Positions 29,156 through 40,237 are shown, counted from the first letter of the stretch. The stretch is 64,000 bases of DNA from Parendozoicomonas callyspongiae (GCF_023502345.1 NZ_JAMFLX010000022.1:1-64000); one strand, 5' to 3'. Made by a program: numbers and translations. Notes: a model not told the origin generated them from the letters alone.

Positions 29156-29222
29156 CAGCCAGTTTACCGGGCATACTGAAAGAGTCTGCCCGGCTCCGCG
29201 TTGATATGATGCAACGAGACTT

Positions 29223-30182
29223 TTAAGCCGTTATGGCTTCAAATTCATTAACAACAACCAGCTTCCTAAGTGCAGATAAGCGATGGATATCAGCAATACC
29301 TACACCAACCTGAGAAACTGCCTGAGCTGCAACAGCTGTTGCCAGTTTTAATGTTGCTTCATTTGACCAGCCATTCGACAGGCCATAAACCAGTCCAGCA
29401 ACCATGCTGTCTCCAGCTCCTACAGTGCTGACCAGTTCTGAATCCAGTGGGAGCGCTTCCCATACCTGCTTTTTGGTGTACCACCGGCAGCCTTTGCGGC
29501 CATGGGAAACCACAACATGCTGAGTACCAAGAGCCAGTAGTTCGGCAACAACCTCAGCCTCTTGCTCAGAAGAAGTAATACTGTGGTTACACCACTGTTC
29601 CAGCTCATGGATATTGGGCTTAACCAGAAATGGTACCGCCTTGATGGCTTTGCGTAATGCCTCACCGCTGGTATCAAGAACAACCCGTGCGCCCTGTTGC
29701 TTCAGGGTTTTAGTCAGAAGGTAGTACAGGTTTTTCGGGGCGCTTTTGGGCAGACTGCCACTGAGCACAACCCAGTCGCTTTTACGGCTGGCTTGAATAA
29801 GACGCTGGGTGAATTGTTCAATATGCTTGGAATCCAGAGGCATACCCGGTAGGTTGATTTCGGTGACCTGATCGTTGGTCTCAGCCAGTTTTACATTGAT
29901 GCGGGTTTCGCCTTCCACATAAAGACATTTATTGGTGATCAGGTGTTCTTTAAAGAACGCATCGAATTTTTCCCGGTTCTTTTCACCGAGTATTCCAGTA
30001 ACAGAAACCTGTTTACCAAGATCAGTTAACACTTTGGCGACATTGATACCTTTACCTGCAGCACGAAGATTACCACTGCTGGCAATATTCACGGCATCAA
30101 GGTTGAGAATGTCACATTGGATAGTGAGATCGAGAGCGGGGTTCAGTGTGACGGCCAGAATAGGCTTGCTTACTTCATTCAT
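29223..30182 (-). CDS. fruK: 1-phosphofructokinase-type (PfkB/LacC) sugar phosphate kinase
   Basis: 319 residues of the PfkB family, subfamily of 1-phosphofructokinase / tagatose-6-phosphate kinase. The N-terminal substrate motif is TLNPALDLTIQ, then GKGINVAKVL; the C-terminal anion hole and catalytic Asp are in STVGAGDSMVAG. The PfkB sugar-binding residues are conserved. The start at 30182 has GGAGAG upstream; longer in-frame extensions are not needed. No fruA or fruB PTS gene is adjacent, so fructose-1-phosphate as substrate is inferred from subfamily only, and tagatose-6-phosphate or another ketose phosphate is possible. Confidence 0.85.
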   Translation of the reverse strand: MNEVSKPILAVTLNPALDLTIQCDILNLDAVNIASSGNLRAAGKGINVAKVLTDLGKQVSVTGILGEKNREKFDAFFKEHLITNKCLYVEGETRINVKLAETNDQVTEINLPGMPLDSKHIEQFTQRLIQASRKSDWVVLSGSLPKSAPKNLYYLLTKTLKQQGARVVLDTSGEALRKAIKAVPFLVKPNIHELEQWCNHSITSSEQEAEVVAELLALGTQHVVVSHGRKGCRWYTKKQVWEALPLDSELVSTVGAGDSMVAGLVYGLSNGWSNEATLKLATAVAAQAVSQVGVGIADIHRLSALRKLVVVNEFEAITA

Positions 30183-30423
30183 ACTACAAGGCTCTCCGGC
30201 ACAGGGGGCAGGCAGTACTTGCACTACATGACCATACCTGCGGAGCGATTTCATTTGTGTAATTGCTGTAGGCGGATACTGCTGGTTTCGGCATGGGATT
30301 GCAATATATCTGTTGGTGCTATTAAGCAGGGCAGTGGTTGTATATTCAGTTTGGTACCATGGAAACTGGAACAGGGTTATCGCTGAATACCTTCTTTTGC
30401 ATATTGAGAGAGGGAGTCAGTTA

Positions 30424-30606
30424 ATGAAGGAAGTAGTTATCAGGGATTTTTGTGGTAAGGATTGGCCAGCCGTTTGCGTCATTCAGGACAGTGCCAAGCC
30501 TATTGAACTGAAAGGATCATGCGATCAGCAGGCATTAAGGGTGTATAGCCGTATACAGGTCTGTCATGTTCAGCTTTACGCTAACAAAACGGGTGGATAT
30601 TGTTAA
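30424..30606 (+). pseudogene. Truncated GNAT acetyltransferase
   Basis: 60-codon frame with GGGAG before its ATG. The first 40 residues read like the N-terminus of a GNAT acetyltransferase (VVIRDFCGKDWPAVCVIQDS, then ELKGSCDQQAL); the remainder loses the pattern, and the acetyl-CoA-binding motif is absent. Probably a decayed remnant. Confidence 0.45.
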
Positions 30607-30637
30607 CTTTGGATTTCCCGAGCTTTCTCTTGTACAT

Positions 30638-30688
30638 AAAAAAGACTCCAGACAAACAACACTGGAAGTATTGTTGCCGGAGTCTGGT
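30638..30688 (-). terminator. Terminator of the glnK-amtB operon
   Basis: On the minus strand an imperfect hairpin (GACTCCGGCAACAA ... TTGTTTGTCTGGAGTC) is followed by TTTTTT, about 105 bases after the amtB stop. Confidence 0.7.
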
Positions 30689-30792
30689 GTGTCAAAGTCG
30701 CTTGTAGCTATGTCATCGTTATCTGTTTTATGTCACGACATGCTTGTACCGACAAATCTGGTCGCTTTTGATAAAAAGATCATTAGAGTGTT

Positions 30793-32064
30793 TTACTTCA
30801 TCGTAAACTCAGGGTAAGCCTCCATCCCGCATTCTTCGATATCCACACCTTCGTACTCAACTTCTTCACTAACCCGGATTCCAGTGATGAGTTTGATTGC
30901 ACTCCATACGATCAGACTGGTTCCAAATACCCAGGCAAAGATTGTTAGAGCACCAACCAGCTGACCGGTAACAGTTACGCCACTGTTTGTGAAAGGAACA
31001 ACCATCAGGCCAAAGAAACCAACCACACCGTGAACCGAGATTGCACCAACCGGATCATCAATCTTGAGCTTATCCAGTGCCAGGATTGAGAAGACAACTA
31101 TCACACCGCCAATGGCACCGATCACAGTCGCTTCAATTGGAGTTGGAGTGCTGGGCTCAGCAGTAATAGCAACCAGACCAGCCAGTGCACCGTTCAGACA
31201 CATGGTTAGATCAGCTTTACCGAACAACAGACGGGCAGTAATCAGAGCGGCAACCAGACCACCTGCTGCGGCAGCGTTGGTGTTCAGGAATACCATGGCA
31301 ACGCTGTTGGCATTGGCAATATCACCCAGCTTCAAAACTGAACCGCCGTTAAATCCAAACCAGCCCATCCACAGGATGAAAGTACCGAGAGTTGCCAGTG
31401 GCAGGTTGGCACCGGGAATGGCATTTACTTCACCATTACGACCGTATTTGCCTTTACGGGGGCCAAGCAGAAGAACACCAGCCAGAGCGGCGGCAGCACC
31501 AGCCATATGCACAATACCGGAGCCAGCAAAGTCAGAGAAACCAAGGTCACCCAGATTATACAGGCCGAAGACGTCATCACCATTCCAGGTCCAGGCACCT
31601 TCCATCGGGTATATGAAACCGGTCATCACTACAGCGAAGAGCAGGAAGCTCCAGAGTTTCATCCGTTCAGCAACAGCACCGGACACAATCGACATGGCTG
31701 TAGCTACGAATACAACCTGGAAGAAGAAATCTGAGGCACCGGAGTAAATAGAACCACCTTCAAAACCATCTTCGCGGGCAGCAAAATCAGCCAGTGTACT
31801 GGCGACATAGTTATCTCCAACCAGAACACCACTCAGAAGTACGCCACCGCCGTACATAATGTCGTACCCGACGATCAGGTACATGGTGCAGGAGATCGCA
31901 AACAGCGCGACGTTTTTGGTCAGAATTTCAGTGGTGTTCTTGGAGCGAACCAGACCGGCTTCGAGCATGGCGAAACCTGCCGCCATCCACATCACCAGCG
32001 CGCCACAGACAAGGAAATAGAAAGTGTCCATTGCATACTGCAAATGGAATATTTGATTTTCCAC
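30793..32064 (-). CDS. amtB: Ammonium transporter AmtB
   Basis: 423-residue Amt/MEP/Rh channel with about 11 transmembrane helices. It is encoded with its PII regulator, the conserved pairing for control of ammonium uptake by GlnK docking. Recognisable motifs include MWMAAGFAMLEAGLVRSKN near the N-terminus, DFAGSGIVHMAGAAAAL (with the pore-proximal His and the conserved Asp), GWFGFNGGS, and the second pore histidine in SVHGVVGFFGL. The start codon is GTG at 32064 with GGGGG 8 bases upstream. It follows glnK after 122 bases and ends at a terminator. Confidence 0.96.
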   Translation of the reverse strand: MENQIFHLQYAMDTFYFLVCGALVMWMAAGFAMLEAGLVRSKNTTEILTKNVALFAISCTMYLIVGYDIMYGGGVLLSGVLVGDNYVASTLADFAAREDGFEGGSIYSGASDFFFQVVFVATAMSIVSGAVAERMKLWSFLLFAVVMTGFIYPMEGAWTWNGDDVFGLYNLGDLGFSDFAGSGIVHMAGAAAALAGVLLLGPRKGKYGRNGEVNAIPGANLPLATLGTFILWMGWFGFNGGSVLKLGDIANANSVAMVFLNTNAAAAGGLVAALITARLLFGKADLTMCLNGALAGLVAITAEPSTPTPIEATVIGAIGGVIVVFSILALDKLKIDDPVGAISVHGVVGFFGLMVVPFTNSGVTVTGQLVGALTIFAWVFGTSLIVWSAIKLITGIRVSEEVEYEGVDIEECGMEAYPEFTMK

Positions 32065-32186
32065 GATAAACCCCCAGGTTCATTTTTATTCTTCCGGACT
32101 GGCCCTGAAGCCTTCCAGCTTTATTTTCTTGGGTTTGCGAATGCCGCCCACACCGGCATACGCACAAAACAGGACAGGTTCGCTGG

Positions 32187-32564
<378 letters not shown>

Positions 32565-32814
32565 TCAATCTCCGGCCGTTTTTTTTACCATGCAAATGAT
32601 TTTTCCATTACCTCTGGGTGACGAAAAAGTCATTTCCCGCTCATGGCTGTTTGGGTTGTCCTGAGGGTCAGGACAAGTTTACTCATTTGTCACAGCTCTT
32701 ATAAGGTTTTTGCTCGGCTTAAGTTGTCAGCAATGCACCCGGTCTGTGCGAGTCCCTTCTTCAGTGCCGGTTTTGTTTTTGTTAACTGGCACTGATGACG
32801 ACCTGCTCAGGAGA

Positions 32815-32832
32815 TAGCAGTCATCGTGCCAT
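32815..32832 (-). promoter_or_regulatory. Sigma-54 promoter of glnK-amtB
   Basis: The minus strand reads TGGCACGATGACTGCT: TGGCACG at -24 and TGC at -12, with exactly ten bases between the invariant GG and GC. Only one of the core positions deviates (CTGC for TTGC). It sits about 290 bases before the glnK start. Confidence 0.8.
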
Positions 32833-32949
32833 GTTGAGAAAATCGTTGTGATTCATTGGGTTGTGCGGATTTCTGCAATAATGAATGGAAAAGGTGCATA
32901 ACTGTGGAACATAATGGTGCACCAAGCCTTTGGGTGGGTTCTTGGTTGA

Positions 32950-32966
32950 TGCGCCGTAATGGTGCG
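32950..32966 (-). promoter_or_regulatory. NtrC-binding site (enhancer)
   Basis: TGCGCCGTAATGGTGCG, a 17-base near-palindrome that fits the NtrC consensus TGCACC-N5-GGTGCA with symmetric A-to-G changes. It lies about 120 bases upstream of the sigma-54 promoter, the usual enhancer distance. A second partial site, ATGGTGCACCA, is at 32914-32924, and a half-site at about 32892. Confidence 0.7.
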
Positions 32967-33057
32967 TTAATAGGGCCCGATAGATCTCGACTGAAATGTT
33001 GAGTGCAAGGACATATATTAAAGCCGTATAAAGGTATTACGGTATCGTGGGGGAATT

Positions 33058-33378
33058 ATGATCGATAAAGCAGTATTTATTGGCAATATTGCTGAGAAGT
33101 TGCATGAACTGGCTTCACATGCACCAGGTCAGCCCATACGGGAGGATCTGGAAAAAAATATCCGGGCCGTTCTGACGACAGCATTCAATAAAATGGAATT
33201 ACTGACCCGCGAAGAGTTTGCCGGGCAGGCTGCCGTTCTCCAGAGAACCAGGGAGATGGTGGAAGCACTTGAGAAGCGAGTAGCTGAATTGGAAAAGCAA
33301 ACTGAGCAGAATAACTCTCAACATGAAACTGCCGTTGAAAGTGTTGAGACTGAGGATACCTTCAACAAGGACGGTTAA
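33058..33378 (+). CDS. ubiK: Ubiquinone biosynthesis accessory factor UbiK (BMFP domain)
   Basis: 106 residues; small coiled-coil protein of the BMFP/YqiC family that supports ubiquinone synthesis with UbiJ in the soluble Ubi complex. The N-terminal amphipathic part and the C-terminal coiled coil (TREMVEALEKRVAELEKQTE) are typical; the tail is acidic and variable. GGGGGAA precedes the ATG. Its position divergent from glnK-amtB matches other gammaproteobacteria. Confidence 0.92.
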   Translation: MIDKAVFIGNIAEKLHELASHAPGQPIREDLEKNIRAVLTTAFNKMELLTREEFAGQAAVLQRTREMVEALEKRVAELEKQTEQNNSQHETAVESVETEDTFNKDG

Positions 33379-33465
33379 GCCTACTAACCAGGCTGTGCCT
33401 ATGAGCACAGCCGCAGTTTGTTTTCACTGTGGACTTTTCAGTGGAGGAGGGCTCATAGATCTGGA

Positions 33466-33819
33466 TCATAATGACACTATACGAATGGCATTCCCTGAGT
33501 TAGAGCCGGATTCAGAGCTAATAGTTATTGTGACCACAATATCATCATCGCTGATAGCTGAAGTCAACGCTCCAGGCTCAGGTTTCTCGTCAATGACCAT
33601 CAAGGGTAGTGGGGGCGGTTTGGATAACCTCTTTCTAGGTGACGCTGCTGAGTAACGCCTGACATGGCGGCCAGCTCCTGAATTTCTGATTCTGACTTCT
33701 GGAAAAAGGGTTCTAATGAGCTCATTTGGTGTTCCCGGCTCAACAGTTGGCCAGTTTTCGGGTATAAGACATCTAAAGAAATCATCGTTCCTGAATACTT
33801 TAGTCCATACAGTAACCAT
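33466..33819 (-). CDS. Hypothetical protein, 117 aa, possible relic
   Basis: Unrecognised. AAGGA stands 6 bases before the ATG at 33819 and overlaps the stop of the frame upstream (33829-34069), as in a translationally coupled pair. The N-terminus is plausible protein (VWTKVFRNDDFFRCLIPENW), but the C-terminal half is Pro/Ser-rich and may be frameshifted: another frame (33600-33785) shares the region. Treat as a possible decayed gene. Confidence 0.35.
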   Translation of the reverse strand: MVTVWTKVFRNDDFFRCLIPENWPTVEPGTPNELIRTLFPEVRIRNSGAGRHVRRYSAASPRKRLSKPPPLPLMVIDEKPEPGALTSAISDDDIVVTITISSESGSNSGNAIRIVSL

Positions 33820-33828
33820 GCGATTTCC

Positions 33829-34069
33829 TTAGCCGTAGTCGCGAATTTCTCTGATGGCTATTGGGCGACCGTCTTTTATAACACTCTGGGAATATTCATT
33901 GTCTCCAGAAAATGAAATATCTCCATAGTTGCCGGCCACTGTCGAAGGATCCAGAGAAGCACTTAGCTGGGCCAGGGCAGATACGCCTTCGAAAATAAAT
34001 GCCTGGGTTGTTTGATAATTTCCCTCTTGGTATGGGGTGGTATGTAATTCAGATTCATATAAAAAACTT
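33829..34069 (-). pseudogene. 5'-truncated frame upstream of the 117-aa gene
   Basis: An open minus-strand frame with no start codon, ending at 33829, reads like the well-conserved C-terminal part of a real protein (YQEGNYQTTQAFIFEGVSAL, then GNYGDISFSGDNEYSQSV, then IAIREIRDYG). The family is not recognised. Its stop codon overlaps the ribosome site of the next frame, suggesting an old two-gene unit of which the front is lost. Confidence 0.4.
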
Positions 34070-34770
34070 TATTCAAAATAGTCTTGTTATCAGAACTGAA
34101 ATCTGAAGAAATTCTATTTGTATAAACAAGACGTATAGGTCTTCCCTGATATTATTTGTGAGCATTTCTAAATAGCCAGCAGAATGGATCTTCAAAGCCT
34201 ACGGGTTTGGTTCCCTTGTTACGACAAACTATCAAACACAGCGTGTCCATGATTCCGAACCTGGGCGCAGGATTTATGGTCAAGTCATGACCGATGGATC
34301 GTCGTAGCAAGGGAGCCACCCCCAAATCCATTGATCTTGGCAAAGGTTTGACCGAAAAACAAAATCCATGCCAAATGGACGAAGGATCACCATGAGTTAA
34401 CCCGCAGGCCATTATGCCTGACAATATGCGAACATAAGACCCACCCGAGACTCTCACAGAATACAGAAATCATACTGATTGAAGGGTGGATATGGATGTA
34501 GACCCACGAAGCCCAAAGAAGCCCAAAGAAGCCCAAAGAGGTGCCTTCAGGGCGCAGTTGTACAGTGCTTTCTGACTCAATCCTGCATCATAAATAATCT
34601 TGCAGATAATACGTTATCTCGTGGCCACTGGAGCGCTGTCCAGCGTGTTACCAGGCAGATTCCAGCCTGCCGTGCAATAGCTCAGTACCTTCCAGCACGG
34701 GATATTCTTAATCTGTCCTATTTAGACCCTTCCAAATATTACCGCACCCCCTCACTGATGAAAGGTCGGT
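34070..34770. other. Intergenic, no supported gene
   Basis: 700 bases without a convincing gene. Frames on both strands are present (e.g. 34152-34457 minus, 34479-34961 plus) but lack ribosome sites and protein-like composition. The region holds the tandem repeat at 34509-34539. It may be old mobile-element debris. Confidence 0.4.
34509..34539 (+). repeat. Three tandem copies of a 10-base unit
   Basis: AAGCCCAAAG occurs three times head to tail without mismatch, in the non-coding stretch after the APH-like kinase. Confidence 0.85.
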
Positions 34771-35802
34771 TTATGAGGGCTTTAGTTTATTTGGGATTTC
34801 CTGAAGCAGGTTATTTAATCTCTGGCTCCAGATCACTTCCCGGCAACCATGATTCCAATCAGCCAGCACATGATAGATCTGGCACAGGGATAGCCAGGCA
34901 AATTCTTTTTCAACATCTTCCTGACTTAACCGAAGTCTGGAGTGCTTTCTGTAACACGTGATGGCATCACTAGTGCTGAGTCCTTCCGGCCTGCGGGTAG
35001 ACAGAAGCGTGACCAGATCCCAGACAGGGTTATGCACTGTTGCCAGATCAAAATCAAAAAGCATCATCGAGCCGCCTTTGGCTTTTGGAACCCAGAAGTG
35101 GTGCCAAAAGCAATCGCCATGAATTACTGTGACGTTCCTTTCTTCTTTAAGCTGTGGGCGAATCTGACTGTTCCAGTAATGCACAGCTTCAGGTAAGAGA
35201 GTTCTTAACTGTGACGCCAGTTTCTGTGAGTAACCTTCCTCTTCAAACTTACCCACAAGCCTGCAGCAAACAGGAATGGTTTCCAGCAGTGGCAGGGCAT
35301 GATCACGATACCTCCCATAGCTGAGATCTTTATCAACAGGTAGATTATTAATCATGTCATTATGAAATTGAGCCAGACAGGCGATGGCTTCTTTAGCAGT
35401 AGAACAGTCAATCAGACCTGTGGAGAAAGTTTCTTCTGCTTCAAGAAGCAAATTATGAGTGGCTCTATATTCAGGCATTAAGCTAAAGCATGTACTTACT
35501 TCACTATCGAAGCCTGATGCCAGAACCGGGGCAGTAAAAGCAGAATCTGTCTTGTGGGTAAGTTGATGAAACAGGGCTTCAAAAACACCGCTATCGACTG
35601 GGGATAACTTCAGAACGAGCCGCTCTGGTAAAATAGAGACCTTATCAGTGTATTGCAGCTTTAGTTCCCCAATGTAGGAACTGTGGTCACCAGGGCGTTC
35701 GGTTAGCTCGACAGATAGTACTCTCCCCTGTTTGAGCAGACTGTGCTGGTAAAAAAGTTTGGTGAGATACTCTGGGTCCTGAAATCTGGCAAGAGCAAGC
35801 AA
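34771..35802 (-). CDS. Aminoglycoside-phosphotransferase-fold kinase
   Basis: 343 residues of the APH / choline-kinase superfamily. The Brenner motif is HGDCFWHHF (His228, Asp230), with the usual metal-site Asn replaced by His235; the metal-binding DFD follows (250-252), then VWDLVTLL. A candidate ATP lysine lies in LVLKLSP (Lys65). Members phosphorylate small hydroxyl substrates; the substrate here cannot be told. The start is uncertain: 35802 is a TTG without a strong ribosome site, and no ATG precedes it in frame. Confidence 0.75.
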   Translation of the reverse strand: MLALARFQDPEYLTKLFYQHSLLKQGRVLSVELTERPGDHSSYIGELKLQYTDKVSILPERLVLKLSPVDSGVFEALFHQLTHKTDSAFTAPVLASGFDSEVSTCFSLMPEYRATHNLLLEAEETFSTGLIDCSTAKEAIACLAQFHNDMINNLPVDKDLSYGRYRDHALPLLETIPVCCRLVGKFEEEGYSQKLASQLRTLLPEAVHYWNSQIRPQLKEERNVTVIHGDCFWHHFWVPKAKGGSMMLFDFDLATVHNPVWDLVTLLSTRRPEGLSTSDAITCYRKHSRLRLSQEDVEKEFAWLSLCQIYHVLADWNHGCREVIWSQRLNNLLQEIPNKLKPS

Positions 35803-36762
35803 TGTATTAATCTCTAGATAGCTTCCATTAACTATAAGTCAGGAGATCAATTTCAAGCAGCTTCCCGGTCACAGTCTCTCTCCACACTCTCTCATTCATG
35901 CACTGTCAGATAAGGAGGCCAGTGCCGGGCAGGAGTTCTGTGTATTCAAAACGAAGGTTGAAAATATATGAAGGTTTGCTTTATCCGGTTTCTAAGCCTC
36001 CTGGAGGTTACCAAAAAAAGAGGGTTCCAAATAGCAGAGTCAGAAGGTGGGTTGACCTTAAAAATTGTAAGAGCCCAATATCCGAACCCTATCCGCTTGG
36101 TGTACAGGGTACACCTGTATCTTTTCATTCGGTTTTTTTTCAGCGACCTGGAGAAAAAGTATTTATCTGATGAAGCTGCTTTAGCTCTTTTGCAAGCTAA
36201 CTGTGGTAGTGATAAAGAAGCAGTGGAAGTTTTGAGACAACGAAAAGAAAGTTATTTCTGGTTGGAAAAATGCTGCCTAACTTGAGCAAGCGGTTTGGAG
36301 GTGTTTGCCATTTAAAAGGAATGAATTTCGAGAAGAGCAGGAGTCGGGGAAGTTGGCTGAAGACGGTTTCACAAATCTCGAAATTACTGTATTCATCATC
36401 CTTAAATCGCTTTCAAGCAGCGAATTGGGATAGGTAAATATCTGAATTAATAAAATTGAGAGAAAAAATACAAAAGAAAACATTGAGTTTGCGAGAGAGA
36501 TTCCTTTGTAAACGAAGCAATAAGAAGAGATACACTCCATATTGTTCAATTAATAGATGCCAGAAGGCAGAAGGCAGCATCTACAAATGAATGAATAGGC
36601 AGGTTATCGAACGCACGACTTTATAGATGAACACCAGGATTCAAGTCAAAGACGATGTTTGGGAAATATTGTCCGCCAATGGCTAAGGAATCTGACTACA
36701 TTCCGGCAATGTACAAATAGAAGGTTGTGGCTGCTGCTTCATGGGAAGCAGCAGCGCAGGCA
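35803..36762. other. Gene-poor region
   Basis: 960 bases. A plus-strand frame at 35968-36285 (105 codons, GAAGG before its ATG) ends in a protein-like helical stretch (LEKKYLSDEAALALLQANCG) but has no recognised family; its front half is low in quality. The remainder is AT-rich and empty. The hairpin GCTGCTGCTT / AAGCAGCAGC at 36730-36755 lies beside the ferredoxin stop. Confidence 0.4.
36730..36755 (-). terminator. Hairpin after the ferredoxin gene
   Basis: Perfect 10-base-pair stem with a six-base loop, just beyond the stop at 36763, but with no T-run on the minus strand, so termination is uncertain. Confidence 0.45.
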
Positions 36763-37537
<775 letters not shown>

Positions 37538-37880
37538 TTATATACTGGCTGCCATAAACTCGGATACATTATGACTATCCGACGGCATCCTAGCCGGGAA
37601 AATTGAGGATGCTAACGGACGAGCTGAAATCGCACAAGTCGGCTATCCCCCTAGTTGGATGGGCTACTGTACTGTGAAAAGAAGATGGAGTGTTTGACCC
37701 TGTGCTCATCAAGTGAATGTTACCGGGAATCATTGAAACTCTTTGTAGATTGTGGTCGTTCTTTGTCAGTAACCACTGAACCATTGCTGTGATTGCTTAT
37801 AAGTTGATTTTTTATAAGTATGATTGCTTTTTGTTATTTATTCAGGCTCTGAGTATTCAAACTCAGAGCCTGAAACAAAG

Positions 37881-39332
37881 CTATCGAACAAAAAGCTTGA
37901 ATATCAGTTTGCCAATAAATCCGCCGTAGGGGGGGTACATCATCTTGGCAGCATTGAATTTCCCTTTCAGCATCACAGCCTTGGCTTTAGAGAAGGTCAA
38001 GAAACCTTCATAGCCATGGTAATGTCCCATCCCGGAATCACCGATTCCTCCAAAGGGGAGGTCATCAACGGTCACATGGATCAAGGTGTCATTGATGCAG
38101 ACACCACCTGAATGGGTATCCTGCAGAACGTGAGCATGGGTATTCTTTTCGTGACTGAACAGATACAGGGCCAGAGGGTGTGGACGTTCGCGGATATAAT
38201 CAATGGCCTGGTTCAGGTAATCATAGGGCACAAGCGGAAGTATGGGACCGAAGATTTCATCCTGCATAACAGACAGGTTCTGATCAGCGTTGGTAATGAT
38301 ATGAAGCGGCATCCGACGGCTGCCATCATTAACCTGTGATTCACCCACCACATGAATATCAGCACCATTCTCCCTGGCTTCTTCAACCAGGCGATTCAAA
38401 CGCTCATACTGACGATCGTTGATGATGCTGGTGTAATCACTGTTGCCATTCAAGCGCGGATACATTTTGCTGAACGACTTTTTATAAGCGGCAATGAAGG
38501 CGTCCATTTTTTCTCTTGGACAGAGAATATAATCTGGAGCAACGCAAGTCTGGCCGGCATTAAAGGATTTACCAAAACAGATTCGCTCGGCGGCTTCTTC
38601 AATATCGACATCTTCGGCCACAATGGCCGGAGACTTTCCACCCAGCTCCAGTGTTACCGGAGTCAGGTTTTCAGCTGCTGCCCGCATAACAATCCGACCA
38701 ACCTGGGTTGAGCCGGTAAACAGCAGATGATCAAAAGGCAGTTTGCTGAAATCTGCGGCGACACTTGCATCACCATTGATGACTGCGATCAGATCATCCG
38801 GAAAATGCTCTTTCATCAGTCGGGCAAACAGCTGTGAAGTTTTTGGGGTGAACTCCGACATCTTCACCATCACCCGGTTACCGGCTGCCAGCGCACCAAC
38901 CATAGGAAGAACTGCAAGCTGGAGAGGGTAGTTCCATGGCACCATGATACCTACAACACCCAGAGGCTGGTAACGAACGTAAGCTTTGGCGGGTTGCAGG
39001 TGCTGCCCTACGTGACGACGGCTGGGCTTCATCCATTTTTTAAGCTGACGGCAGGTTGCATTAATATCCTGCGTGATAGGCATCATTTCAGCCAGCCGGG
39101 TTTCCTCCGGGGCTCGGCCTGCGAAGTCATCGCTGATGGCTTGAATGATTTCTCTCTGATGATCCAGTAGAACCGTTTTCAGCTTTTTAAGATTGCTAAT
39201 ACGGTCATCCCAAGAGAGGTAAGGTGCTGCCCGAAAAGCTTTTTTTTGCTTCTCAAAAATTGGCAGAAAGCTGTTTCCAGGTATTTGAACAGGATCCAGA
39301 GTGTTGGACATTGTATCAACGGCAGTGGCCAT
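37881..39332 (-). CDS. NAD(P)-dependent aldehyde dehydrogenase (coniferyl-aldehyde-dehydrogenase-like)
   Basis: 483 residues. Class 3 type aldehyde dehydrogenase that oxidises an aldehyde to the acid. The cofactor site (VGIMVPWNYPLQLAVLPMV), the nucleotide loop FTGSTQVGR, the general base in LELGGKSP and the catalytic cysteine in NAGQTCVAP are all present. The C-terminus is hydrophobic (GGFIGKLIFKLF) and may touch a membrane, as in fatty aldehyde dehydrogenases. The start at 39332 is chosen for the GGAGA 7 bases upstream. Physiological aldehyde unknown. Confidence 0.92.
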   Translation of the reverse strand: MATAVDTMSNTLDPVQIPGNSFLPIFEKQKKAFRAAPYLSWDDRISNLKKLKTVLLDHQREIIQAISDDFAGRAPEETRLAEMMPITQDINATCRQLKKWMKPSRRHVGQHLQPAKAYVRYQPLGVVGIMVPWNYPLQLAVLPMVGALAAGNRVMVKMSEFTPKTSQLFARLMKEHFPDDLIAVINGDASVAADFSKLPFDHLLFTGSTQVGRIVMRAAAENLTPVTLELGGKSPAIVAEDVDIEEAAERICFGKSFNAGQTCVAPDYILCPREKMDAFIAAYKKSFSKMYPRLNGNSDYTSIINDRQYERLNRLVEEARENGADIHVVGESQVNDGSRRMPLHIITNADQNLSVMQDEIFGPILPLVPYDYLNQAIDYIRERPHPLALYLFSHEKNTHAHVLQDTHSGGVCINDTLIHVTVDDLPFGGIGDSGMGHYHGYEGFLTFSKAKAVMLKGKFNAAKMMYPPYGGFIGKLIFKLFVR

Positions 39333-40237
39333 GGCATTTCTCCGGTTCTGTCGCCTTTCACTTTCTATAACACCTGATCCCAGACTACGCGAAGTTAAGG
39401 CGGGGGACATTTATTCTTGTTGTTATGCCGAGGAATTTAGAGCAACAGCCGGGGAATGTAAACCAAGTACAGGCGTCCTGTTAGGGCGTCTTTATCGTCC
39501 TTTCGTACCAACACCCAGTTACCCTTTGATATTCAGAGGTTTTTCAATGGAAGGGGTTTACCATTAATTTTGTCTTTGTCGAGACTCTTATACTCGTTAA
39601 CGCAGTTTTTTCTTCTTGACGATAGGGCTGGTATATGAATAACCAAAAGCCAGACTACTGCAGCAGCTCCAGTATTAAGCCCTGCGAGATACTCTCAATA
39701 CCACAGCAGTAGGCTTGCTTTGGATCAGTCTCTGCAAACGATCAAACCTTCAGCTCGACTGACAGCAAAGCAAAAAGCTGGGTTGGCCCTGATTCTTGTT
39801 GGAATAATCGTCGCAGATACCTTGAACTGGACGGCTTTCGGACGGAGAAGCCTGAGGGTAGCTAAATCCAGTCAACTCCGCTGGCTATTTTATAACGCCA
39901 AAATTGCCTGACACCTTATGCTTCAGGCCAGTGTCAAGAAGATCCTGACCACCTACAGATAGACAGTGGAACACGGGTTGTTGATGACAGTGGCAAGGTG
40001 CGAGCGAAAAAAACAACAAAGATACATGGGACACACAAGGTCAAAGATAAGGCGACTAGAGGCTACAACGGGCAGGAACTGGTTTTTCTGGTGTTGGTCA
40101 CAGAGAAGGTGACTATTCCAAGCGAAGTTTCAATACCATAGCCAGATACCTTCCCCCAAAGAGCGGGAAAGTATAGGCATTGATCCTCAAACATCATGAA
40201 AAGAGAAGGTCATTAAGAGAGATATCTGGCAGCGGGG
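39333..40237. other. Non-coding stretch with a transposase relic
   Basis: Apart from the decayed transposase at about 39715-40190, nothing is seen. Confidence 0.5.
39715..40190 (+). pseudogene. Decayed IS4-like DDE transposase
   Basis: The first frame contains LTAKQKAGLALILVGIIVAD and RWLFYNAKIA; after a stop and frame change come LQASVKKIL, then VDDSGKVRAKKTTKIHGTHK and YNGQELVFLVLVTEKVTIP, the pattern of a DDE transposase including the first catalytic Asp region. Stops and frameshifts break it, and the 5' and 3' ends are missing. No terminal inverted repeats found. Confidence 0.75.

Larger units (their letters stand above)
30183..30792. other. Intergenic with GNAT relic and amtB terminator
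   Basis: Contains the acetyltransferase fragment at 30424-30606 and the terminator at about 30640-30688, described separately. Nothing else is supported. Confidence 0.5.

Noticed and set aside
32590-32610. Second sigma-54-like element (GG ... TTTGC) nearer to glnK
   Set aside because: The spacing between GG and GC is 11, not 10, and the flanks do not match; the element at 32815-32832 fits exactly.
34152-34457. 101-codon minus-strand frame in the gene-poor stretch
   Set aside because: No ribosome site; composition (Cys, Arg, Pro, Met) not protein-like; may be mobile-element debris but no family pattern found.
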